Shown here: one piece after another, positions 1 through 6,254 of the stretch | How the letters are laid out: each line of letters begins with the position of its first letter | Position numbering within the stretch: the stretch's first letter is position 1 | Source of the DNA: CAZBQG01 sp964493945 | GTDB taxonomy: Bacteria; Pseudomonadota; Alphaproteobacteria; Rhodospirillales; UBA2165 | DNA length: 11,552 nt | Reading direction: 5' to 3' | Assembly: GCA_964493945.1 (NCBI GenBank) | Contig: CAZBQG010000139.1 | Span: 1 to 11,552, forward strand | The notes under the pieces: generated by a model | What the model saw: only the letters and a program-made list of their open reading frames with translations | Database searches by the model: none | Told to the model about the DNA's origin: nothing | Translations under genes and position numbers: made by a program

Positions 1-870
1 ACCCTGATGGGCGGCATCTTTGCCTGGCTGTTTATCATCCAGGCCGTGCTCATCGGGGCTTTGTTCCTGTCGGCCAATTATTATCTCTGGTGCGGCATGG
101 GCCGGTCCGAAGGGGCGGTGCGTTACGAGAAATACATAAAATATCTGGCCATCGTCATTGTCGGCGCCTTCCTGGTCTGGTTCACGCCCCACAATATCAT
201 TCTGACCAATGCGGAGAAGCTGGCCCTGGGTGGGTCATACCATAAATATATTGGCCCCCTGGGGATCATGCCCGCCAAGAACTCGGCGGTGAACATCATG
301 ATCCTGGCCACCTTCCTGAGTTTCCTGTTTTACCGGCGCTCCAACAAGATCGCGCAAGTTTCCTGGGTCAAGGCGGGCAATGCGGCGCAGGTGGCTTTGT
401 TTTGCGCCGCCCTGGTCAATATCCTGATCCTGGGCACCTTTTATGGCTACTTTACCAACACGGTCTATAAGGTCGCTTCGTCCGTTCCCCAGGTGCTGAC
501 CACCCTGGTGGTGATCGCCGCCAGCCTGACGCTGGATAGCTTCATGTATAAAGGTGCCAAGGAGGTGGCACCCCTGAAGTGGGGCCGGGTTCCGGACCGT
601 TCCCAATATGCGCTGTTTTTATTGGCCGTCTCTTTCACCTGGCTCATGGGGCTGATGGGCTACATCCGCTCAGGCATCCGCCAGCATTGGCATGTGGTGG
701 ACATCATGCGGGACAATTCGGCCAACGCCTTCACACCGACCATGGGCTATGCGGCCAATGTGGTGTCCATCGGCGCCATAACCTTTCTGGCCATGGTCAT
801 CTTCGTTTTCTGGATCAGCCAGGTCAGTTCCAAAAAGACCGATGTCGCCGGCTATTGGAAGCAGTTGTGA
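1..870 (+). CDS. Cytochrome bd-like (CydA-like) membrane protein, 5' partial
   Basis: The reading frame is open to the left edge, so this is probably the C-terminal part of a longer protein; the ATG at position 7 need not be the start. The visible 287 residues from that ATG are very hydrophobic, with about seven membrane helices (roughly residues 5-25, 46-62, 95-109, 127-149, 160-177, 200-220, 246-271). A conserved-looking stretch near residues 219-245 contains GIRQHW followed by HVVDIMRDNSANAFTP. It resembles the GRQPW region of cytochrome bd subunit I and, more closely from memory, the bd-like proteins of Nitrospira-type chemolithotrophs. CydA family members bind b- and d-type haems and oxidise quinol in the inner membrane. 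The haem ligands in the N-terminal half lie outside the window, so oxidase activity cannot be judged. The next gene starts 2 bases after the stop, next to three cytochrome c genes, which supports a respiratory role. The family call is moderate; polytopic respiratory membrane protein is much safer. Confidence 0.55.
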   Translation, partial: TLMGGIFAWLFIIQAVLIGALFLSANYYLWCGMGRSEGAVRYEKYIKYLAIVIVGAFLVWFTPHNIILTNAEKLALGGSYHKYIGPLGIMPAKNSAVNIMILATFLSFLFYRRSNKIAQVSWVKAGNAAQVALFCAALVNILILGTFYGYFTNTVYKVASSVPQVLTTLVVIAASLTLDSFMYKGAKEVAPLKWGRVPDRSQYALFLLAVSFTWLMGLMGYIRSGIRQHWHVVDIMRDNSANAFTPTMGYAANVVSIGAITFLAMVIFVFWISQVSSKKTDVAGYWKQL

Positions 871-872
871 TC

Positions 873-1703
873 ATGGGCAATTTCCTAAAAATCGTCGTTT
901 TCAGTCTGCTGGTCATCGGCTTCTTCGCGGGCTTTTCCAATTTCGGCGTGCCGTCCATCAAGCCGCCGCCGCCGCCGGTCCAGGAAAAACTGGATCTGGG
1001 CGGCATGTCCATGGACAAGTTCGTGGCCCTGGGCGCCAAGATTTTCGCAGGCAAGGGCAATTGCCCGCTCTGCCACAATAAAGTGGGCGGGCGCGCACCC
1101 GTGCTGGACAAGGTGGCCAGTATCGCCACCGAGCGTCTCAAGGATGCCCGCTATAAAGGTGAGGCCGAGACCGCCGAAGCCTATCTGGAAGAAAGCCTGA
1201 TCAAACCTTCGGCCTTCGTGGTCAGCGGCTTTGGCAAGAAAGGGACCGGCGATAAGGTATCGCCCATGCCCGACGTCTCCGCCGGTTCCATCCGCCTGTC
1301 CGATCCGGAAATCAAATCCGTCGTCGCCTATTTGCAGGATTTGGGCGGGGCCGAGATAACGGTGGAAATTCCCACCGGCACCAATGATGCCAAAAAAGAA
1401 GACGAGGATGAGGACGAAGATGAAGATGAGCCCCGCGTTGCCTTCAAAACGCCCGATGAGATCATCGAAGGTTTCACCTGCGGCACATGTCACAAGATCG
1501 GTGAAGCGGAAGGCGAGATCGGTCCTGATCTGAGCAAGATCGGCGCCACGCGGGACCGGGCCCATATGCGCCGGTCCATCCTGAATCCCAACGCCGAGAT
1601 CACCAAGGGCTTCGAGAAAGATCAGATGCCCCCTGATTACGGCACCAAGATGTATGTCAAGGAACTTGAGATGCTGCTCGATTTCATGGTTAAGCAGAAA
1701 TAG
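873..1703 (+). CDS. Membrane-anchored dihaem cytochrome c
   Basis: A 276-residue protein with an N-terminal helix (about residues 5-22) that has no obvious cleavage site, so it is probably a signal anchor holding the rest in the periplasm. A proline run (31-35) follows. Two CXXCH haem c sites are visible: C64-C67-H68 and C203-C206-H207. Likely distal methionine ligands are M132 (SPMPD) and M252 (QMPPD). The two class-I-like cytochrome domains are joined by a highly acidic linker of eleven alternating Glu/Asp residues (176-186). The ATG at 873 is chosen because it lies 2 bases after the upstream stop and begins the membrane helix directly; the same frame stays open upstream to an ATG at 579, but that stretch lies inside the preceding membrane-protein gene and reads as non-membrane low-complexity sequence. 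The likely role is electron transfer between the membrane proteins of this cluster. Family-level function is firm; the redox partner is unknown. Confidence 0.88.
   Translation: MGNFLKIVVFSLLVIGFFAGFSNFGVPSIKPPPPPVQEKLDLGGMSMDKFVALGAKIFAGKGNCPLCHNKVGGRAPVLDKVASIATERLKDARYKGEAETAEAYLEESLIKPSAFVVSGFGKKGTGDKVSPMPDVSAGSIRLSDPEIKSVVAYLQDLGGAEITVEIPTGTNDAKKEDEDEDEDEDEPRVAFKTPDEIIEGFTCGTCHKIGEAEGEIGPDLSKIGATRDRAHMRRSILNPNAEITKGFEKDQMPPDYGTKMYVKELEMLLDFMVKQK
1398..1430 (+). other. Alternating Glu/Asp hinge in the dihaem cytochrome
   Basis: Residues 176-186 of the dihaem cytochrome are a strict alternation of Glu and Asp, encoded by mixed GAA/GAG and GAC/GAT codons. It sits exactly between the two haem c domains, so it is probably a flexible, strongly negative linker. 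The mixed codon use means it is not a simple DNA microsatellite, although GA-rich repeats of this kind can vary in length between strains. Confidence 0.8.
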
Positions 1704-1712
1704 GGGGGCGAG

Positions 1713-2480
1713 ATGAAAATACCCAGACTTCTGCAAGCCGTCCTCATCCTGCTGGGCATTTATTTGGCCTTCCGGCTGGTCTTCGACGTCATTCTGGGCC
1801 AGGTGATCCCGGCCAGCGTGTTGACCATGTACATGTTCTTCGCCACCGTTGGCGTGCTCATGGTCTTTACCTTCACCGAAGACCGCACCCGGGCGCTTTT
1901 GGCACCCATCAAGGCGCTGGTGGAGGATCCGTCGCGCAAATTGTGGCGCAACATCGTCTTCGTTCTGGTTCCCCTGCTGGCCGGTTGGGGTGCCCATGAA
2001 AAAGCATTACCCAGCTCCGAGGCGCCCATCGGCGCCCGTGTCCAGCATTCGGCGCCGCCTTCCACTATGAAGGCCTATGGCAAGACCTTTGATCTGATCA
2101 AGCTGGTCAATCCCTTGCGCAAGGTGGAAAAGGAAGACCCGGCAAAGTTCAAGAAATTGGTGGCCGAGGGGGCCAAGGTCTATATCCAAAATTGCCAGTA
2201 TTGTCATGGCGATAAGCTGGACGGCAAGGGACCTTATGCCCGGGGCTTTAATCCACTGCCGATCAATTTCCAGGATGTGGGGACCATCGCGCAATTACAG
2301 GAATCGTTTTTGTTCTGGCGCATCGCCACCGGCGGGCCGGGCCTGCCCAAGGATGCCACGCCGTGGCTCAGCTCCATGCCCGTCTGGCAGAACTTTCTGA
2401 CCGAGGACGAGATATGGAAAGCGATCCTGTTTCTTTATGATTATACCGGGCAACGGCCCCGGTCCTTCGAGCACGGTTAG
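1713..2480 (+). CDS. Membrane-bound monohaem cytochrome c with three N-terminal helices
   Basis: A 255-residue protein. Three membrane helices are predicted by eye at about residues 6-26, 32-54 and 79-94, followed by a periplasmic class I cytochrome c domain. The haem c site is C161-C164-H165 (CQYCH), with a probable distal Met at M222 (SSMPVW). Between helix 3 and the haem domain is a conserved-looking segment (about 105-135, with RVQHSAPP and YGKTFDL). The start has a G-rich ribosome binding site (1703-1710) just after the upstream stop, 9 bases away, so the genes are probably co-transcribed. Three helices before a single haem domain is more membrane than a simple anchor needs, suggesting that it packs into a larger membrane complex, perhaps with the CydA-like protein. 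The exact family is not recognised. Confidence 0.87.
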   Translation: MKIPRLLQAVLILLGIYLAFRLVFDVILGQVIPASVLTMYMFFATVGVLMVFTFTEDRTRALLAPIKALVEDPSRKLWRNIVFVLVPLLAGWGAHEKALPSSEAPIGARVQHSAPPSTMKAYGKTFDLIKLVNPLRKVEKEDPAKFKKLVAEGAKVYIQNCQYCHGDKLDGKGPYARGFNPLPINFQDVGTIAQLQESFLFWRIATGGPGLPKDATPWLSSMPVWQNFLTEDEIWKAILFLYDYTGQRPRSFEHG

Positions 2481-2493
2481 GGGGAGCGGGCCA

Positions 2494-4029
2494 ATGAGAA
2501 TTTTGATCACGTTGTTCCTGAGCCTGTTCCTGGCCGGCCAATCCTGGGCGGCGTCCGGCAACAAGGACAAGGGCAAGACAGTTTATGAAAAACGCTGCCT
2601 CATGTGTCATGGGGTGGAAGGCGATGGTGATGGGTCGGCGGCTGAACGCCTCAATCCGCCGCCCCGGGACTTCACGGCGGCCACTTATAAATACAAGACC
2701 ACTTATTTTGATGATGCGGTGCCCAATGATGATGATCTTTACCGCATGATCAAGGACGGCATGCCCGGAACGGCCATGCCCGGCTGGGCCGACATCCTGT
2801 CCGAACAGGATATGTGGGATCTGGTTGCTTACATAAAAATCTTCGGCGAAATCGAAGAGGAAAAACCTGAAAAGCAGGTGGATTACGGAACCCAGGTGGC
2901 CACCAGCCCGGAAAGCATCGCCAAGGGCAAAAAACTGTTTCTGGATGGGGACCGCTGTTCCGAATGTCATGGCACCGAAGGCAAGGGCGACGCCATCAAA
3001 AAGCTGAAAGATGACAATGGCGCGCGCACCTGGCCCCGCAATCTGACCAAGCCCTGGACCTTCCGGGCGTCCAACAGCCCGAAAGACATCTATACCCGCA
3101 TCAGCGGCGGCATCCCCAGCACCCAGATGCCATCTTTCGCCGATCCGGTGAGCAAGAAAAAGCTCTCCATCGAAGACCGCTGGCATGTGGCCAATTATGT
3201 GGCCTCGCTGGGCGCCAACGGAAAGGTGGTGGATCCGGCCAATACGGTGATCAAGGCAACCCGCATCGATGGCGGCCTGCCCACCACGCCGGAAGATGAA
3301 AAGTGGGCTCAGGCGCCCCATACGGCGTTCTTCCTGGTGCCCCAGATCATCGACAAGCAGCGCTTTTTCAAACCGACCAACGACACGATCTCCGTCAAGG
3401 CGCTCTATAACGGCAAATCAATCGTGCTTCAGTTGGAATGGGACGACCGCACCAAATCCATCCCCGGCGATGATAAGGCCAAAAGCCTTTCAGAAGCCGG
3501 CCTGACCCCCGATGGCGCCGCCGTCCAAATACCGCTGAGCATCCCCAATGATCCCAATGATCCGGAAATACCTTATTTCCTCATGGGTGATGCGGCCCAT
3601 CCCGTCAGCTTGTGGCGCTGGGGCAGTGGTGCCAAATCCAAACCACAAACCGTCGGTCTGGCCAATGCCGAGGGCAGGGGTAGCGTAACCGAACGCAAGC
3701 CGGATGAGGCCGGTCTTACGGCCAAGGGAAGTTATGCTAACGGCACTTGGCGCGTGGTTATGACCCGGTCTCTCAAAACCAAGGAAGCGGGTAAGGATCT
3801 GCAAATCAGTGAAGGCCGCTTCATCCCCATCGCCTTTCAGGCCTGGGACGGATCAAACGGCGAGGCGGGATCGAAACATACCCTGACCGCCTGGTATTGG
3901 CTGCAACTGGAAGCGCCAGCCGGGTCGGGACCCATCTTATGGGCCGTCATCATCGCGTTGCTTATTTTGGTGGCGGAAATCTGGTGGCAGCGAAGCGCCA
4001 ACCGCCGCCGCATGGAGGAAGGATCGTGA
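2494..4029 (+). CDS. Dihaem cytochrome c fused to an EB_dh-type haem-b domain (gamma-subunit-like)
   Basis: A 511-residue exported protein. Residues 1-19 are a Sec signal peptide (cleavage probably after SWA). Two cytochrome c domains follow: C35-C38-H39 with likely ligand M95 (AMPGW), and C155-C158-H159 with M212 (QMPSF). Residues about 255-475 look like the ethylbenzene-dehydrogenase / DMSO-reductase-type haem-binding domain, including YFLMGD (M364, a candidate haem b ligand) and the late AFQAWDGSNGE motif (448-457). A single helix at about 480-497 with a basic tail (NRRR) anchors the C-terminus. In known systems this domain is the gamma subunit of type II DMSO-reductase-family enzymes (ethylbenzene dehydrogenase, selenate reductase, nitrite oxidoreductase), passing electrons between the molybdenum/FeS subunits and cytochromes. 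No matching alpha or beta subunit lies nearby here. The ATG at 2494 is preferred over an in-frame one at 2437 because it follows a GGGGAG site (2481-2486) and starts the signal peptide directly. Confidence 0.87.
   Translation: MRILITLFLSLFLAGQSWAASGNKDKGKTVYEKRCLMCHGVEGDGDGSAAERLNPPPRDFTAATYKYKTTYFDDAVPNDDDLYRMIKDGMPGTAMPGWADILSEQDMWDLVAYIKIFGEIEEEKPEKQVDYGTQVATSPESIAKGKKLFLDGDRCSECHGTEGKGDAIKKLKDDNGARTWPRNLTKPWTFRASNSPKDIYTRISGGIPSTQMPSFADPVSKKKLSIEDRWHVANYVASLGANGKVVDPANTVIKATRIDGGLPTTPEDEKWAQAPHTAFFLVPQIIDKQRFFKPTNDTISVKALYNGKSIVLQLEWDDRTKSIPGDDKAKSLSEAGLTPDGAAVQIPLSIPNDPNDPEIPYFLMGDAAHPVSLWRWGSGAKSKPQTVGLANAEGRGSVTERKPDEAGLTAKGSYANGTWRVVMTRSLKTKEAGKDLQISEGRFIPIAFQAWDGSNGEAGSKHTLTAWYWLQLEAPAGSGPILWAVIIALLILVAEIWWQRSANRRRMEEGS
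4014..4029 (+). promoter_or_regulatory. Ribosome binding site and GTGA stop-start overlap
   Basis: GGAGGAAGG at 4014-4022 precedes the GTG at 4026, whose last two bases plus the next A form the TGA stop of the haem-b cytochrome gene. This decides the start of the 67-residue protein and points to translational coupling. Confidence 0.75.
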
Positions 4030-4229
4030 ACGAGACTTTTTCGCCGGCCGGTGTGATCTTCAGGCTGTTCGGCGTCGTGCTGGTTTTCGTTGGTGCGCTC
4101 GACAGCATGCTTTCCTGGCGCGGTGGCGCTGCCCAGGACAATTTTTATCTGATCCTGATCAGCGCCGGGATTTTCCTGTTTGCCATTGGCGCCGTGCGTA
4201 GACGTACAGCATTAAGGAGGGCCAAGTGA
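4026..4229 (+). CDS. Small two-helix membrane protein, function unknown
   Basis: A 67-residue protein starting at a GTG that overlaps the previous stop codon in a GTGA arrangement. It has a strong ribosome binding site (GGAGGAAGG, 4014-4022). Two hydrophobic helices are seen at about residues 9-25 and 40-57, joined by a short loop (MLSWRGGAAQDN), and the tail is basic (RRRTALRRAK), which favours a cytoplasmic C-terminus. The same frame is open back to an ATG at 3897, but that part lies in the preceding gene and is not membrane-like. I do not recognise the family. Tight coupling to the gene on each side suggests a small accessory subunit or assembly factor of the cytochrome complex. Confidence 0.78.
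   Translation: MNETFSPAGVIFRLFGVVLVFVGALDSMLSWRGGAAQDNFYLILISAGIFLFAIGAVRRRTALRRAK
4214..4229 (+). promoter_or_regulatory. Strong ribosome binding site and second GTGA overlap
   Basis: AAGGAGG at 4214-4220 lies 5 bases before the GTG at 4226, which overlaps the TGA (4227-4229) of the small membrane protein. It fixes the start of the UspA/PCP_red gene and ties its translation to the cytochrome cluster, although its product looks cytoplasmic. Confidence 0.78.
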
Positions 4230-6247
4230 GCACCCAAACCTCAACAGCGAAGGCCGTGGCCGCTCAGGCCGTTGGCCTGGACAGAATCATGGTGGCCCTG
4301 GATGCTTCGGGCCATGCCGACCGTGCCCTGGACGAAGCCATCCGCCTCAGCGACACCCCCGCCGGCAAGATCACCGGCATTCATGCCTATGCCGCGCGCA
4401 TGCATGACATGCGGTTCCGCCAGATGGAAGGGGGCCTGCCCGAGCGTTATCTCGAAGAAGAAGAAATGCTCCATCAGCGCGATGTCCATGACGACCTGAT
4501 CACCCAGGGCCTGTCGATCATTTCAGACAGCTATCACGACGCCGCGGAGGTCGCTTGCGAAAAAGCAAACCGCCCATATGCAAGGTTAAGCCCGGAAGGA
4601 AAGAATTACCGGCGCATTTTGGGTGAGCTGGAAAAGGGCGGTTTTGATCTTTTGGTTTTGGGTGCCCTTGGTTTGGGCGCGGTGCCCGGCAGCCTGATCG
4701 GCACCGTTTGCGAGCGCGTTGCCAGGCGCAGCCCGGTCGATACGTTGGTCATCCGCGCTGCGGACGCCGCCATCGGAGATGGGCCCATCGTTGTGGGCAT
4801 CGATGGGTCCGAACGTTCCTTCGGTGCCCTGAAGACCGCCTTCGCCATAGCCCGGCGCATCTCCTGCGAAATCCATGCAATCGCCGCCTATGATCCCTAT
4901 TACCATTATGTAGCCTTCAACAAGATCGCCGGCGTGCTCAGCGAGGAAGCCGGCAAGGTGTTCCGCTTCAAGGAACAAGAAGCCCTGCATGAAGAGCTGA
5001 TCGATGAAGGTATCGCCAAGATTTATGCCTCCCACCTGGAAGTGGCCCGTTCCATCGCCGATGACGAAGGCGTGGAAATCGTCACCAAGCTTCTGGACGG
5101 CAAACCCTTCAAGGCCATGCGCGATTATCTGGTGGAAGTGGGCGCCAGCCTGTTGATCGTCGGCAAGACCGGCGTTCATGCCGACACCAGTCTGGATATC
5201 GGCGGCAATACCGAAAATCTGTTGCGCTCATCTCCTTGTCATATCTGGCTGGGGCAGGTGGAATTCACCCCACCCCTGGATGTGATCGCCGAGGAAACCA
5301 TTTCCTGGAGCACGGAGGCCGAGGATTTCCTGAGCCGGGCCCCCGAATTCGTCCAGGGCATGGCGCGTAAGGCCGTGCACCGCTTCGCCAATGAACGGGG
5401 ACACACGTTTATCACCCGTGACATCGTCGAGGAAGGGGCCAATTCCATGATGCCCGGGCGCCAAAAGCCGGCTGAATCGGATATGGAATGGAGCCCCGAG
5501 GCGTCGGAAATCTTAAAAGGCGCCGAGGCTGATGAGAGCATCCGGTTGAGTGCTGAAAAGAAGGCCCGGCGCGAAGGTGCCGACATTGTCCAGCCAGGTC
5601 ATGTCACCCCCTTCCTGGAAACCGGCGAGGGTCTGAGCTGGGCCGCCGCTGGTCTGGCCCGCCTGTCCCGGGTTCCCGAAGGCATGCGCCAGGCCGCCCA
5701 GGCGCGGATTGAGAATATGGCCCGGGCGCAAGGCGCTGAGGAAGTCAGCCTGGAAATGGTTGAAGAGGGCCTGGCCGAAGGGCGCAAGGCCATGGGCGCG
5801 GCCATGGGCAAGCCAAAAGAAATTGCCCCGGAAAAAGGCGAATTCGTCTGCCCCTTTGGTGAGAAGGCCAAGGCCGGGTTTAAATGGTCGCAGGAGGCCG
5901 AAACCCGTATGGAAAAAATTCCCGAAGGCTTCATGCGCGACATGACCCGCCAACGTATCGAAGCTTTCGCCGAACGCACCAAAGTGAAAGACATCACCCT
6001 TCAATTGGTTGAAGAAAAATACGCCGAATGGATGGCAGGTTTCTCCAAGCAGGCTGAAACCATGCCTTGGGACGAAGCGGCAGCCGAACGGGTTAAACGC
6101 ATTCCAGATTTCGTTCGCGGCATGGTCATGCTGGAAGTAGAACGTCAGGCCAGAGATTTGGGGCTGGACCGGGTCACCGGAGATGCCATCGATGCCGCCA
6201 GCGCCAAATGGGAAGCATCGGGCATGTTCCACGGCAAGGAAGATTGA
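4226..6247 (+). CDS. Tandem universal stress protein with C-terminal PCP_red-like repeats
   Basis: A 673-residue soluble protein. Two UspA domains occupy about residues 18-178 and 186-342. The first has a complete nucleotide-binding pattern G-2x-G-9x-G-S/T (GALG at 146-149, then GT at 159-160). The second has GKTG (313-316) and, after nine residues, GGN in place of the usual GS/GT, so its nucleotide binding is less certain. The rest (about 355-665) contains five repeats beginning at W361, W422, W472, W554 and W615. The first and third to fifth have Trp, eleven residues, then Pro, a helix rich in Arg/Glu and a second short helix. This matches the PCP_red domain (protochlorophyllide reductase 57 kDa subunit, C-terminal domain of BchB/ChlB). 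A loop at 540-547 includes one Cys (C542). No catalytic BchB core is present. I infer a scaffold or sensor that binds nucleotide and possibly a tetrapyrrole or a partner protein. Nearby radical SAM and porphyrinogen oxidase genes fit this, but function is unproven. Confidence 0.88.
   Translation: MSTQTSTAKAVAAQAVGLDRIMVALDASGHADRALDEAIRLSDTPAGKITGIHAYAARMHDMRFRQMEGGLPERYLEEEEMLHQRDVHDDLITQGLSIISDSYHDAAEVACEKANRPYARLSPEGKNYRRILGELEKGGFDLLVLGALGLGAVPGSLIGTVCERVARRSPVDTLVIRAADAAIGDGPIVVGIDGSERSFGALKTAFAIARRISCEIHAIAAYDPYYHYVAFNKIAGVLSEEAGKVFRFKEQEALHEELIDEGIAKIYASHLEVARSIADDEGVEIVTKLLDGKPFKAMRDYLVEVGASLLIVGKTGVHADTSLDIGGNTENLLRSSPCHIWLGQVEFTPPLDVIAEETISWSTEAEDFLSRAPEFVQGMARKAVHRFANERGHTFITRDIVEEGANSMMPGRQKPAESDMEWSPEASEILKGAEADESIRLSAEKKARREGADIVQPGHVTPFLETGEGLSWAAAGLARLSRVPEGMRQAAQARIENMARAQGAEEVSLEMVEEGLAEGRKAMGAAMGKPKEIAPEKGEFVCPFGEKAKAGFKWSQEAETRMEKIPEGFMRDMTRQRIEAFAERTKVKDITLQLVEEKYAEWMAGFSKQAETMPWDEAAAERVKRIPDFVRGMVMLEVERQARDLGLDRVTGDAIDAASAKWEASGMFHGKED
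5306..6211 (+). repeat. Array of five PCP_red-like protein repeats (one degenerate)
   Basis: In the C-terminal half of the UspA protein, repeat starts (the Trp codon) are at 5306, 5489, 5639, 5885 and 6068. In repeats 1, 3, 4 and 5 exactly eleven residues separate the Trp from a Pro (RAPEF, RVPEG, KIPEG, RIPDF). Each Pro is followed by an amphipathic helix with an Arg/Glu pattern and an ending like IVEEG, MVEEG, LVEEK. Repeat 2 keeps the WSPEAS start but has Glu in place of Pro and a divergent second half. The repeats differ strongly in sequence, so the duplication is old. A sixth copy ends the next gene (Trp codon at 7356). Confidence 0.82.
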
Positions 6248-6254
6248 CACGGCC

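Noticed and set aside
579..872. N-terminal extension of the dihaem cytochrome to an ATG at 579
   Set aside because: The added sequence lies within the bd-like gene in another frame and is His/Gly-rich shadow sequence; the ATG at 873 starts the membrane anchor directly.
885..1997. 370-residue reading frame on the minus strand
   Set aside because: It lies opposite two clear cytochrome genes with haem motifs; long antisense frames are expected at this GC content, and the product shows no recognisable domain.
2368..3321. 317-residue minus-strand frame
   Set aside because: It is antisense to the haem-b/c cytochrome, whose CXXCH sites and signal peptide fix the real frame.
4226..6247. UspA/PCP_red protein as a true BchB/ChlB subunit of protochlorophyllide reductase
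   Set aside because: There is no nitrogenase-like catalytic core or BchB cysteine pattern; only the small C-terminal domain is shared, and no BchN or BchL is seen.
6183..6254. Earlier start of the radical SAM gene at 6183
   Set aside because: It would overlap the UspA gene by 65 bases and add residues with no family match; the ATG at 6255 sits just after the stop.
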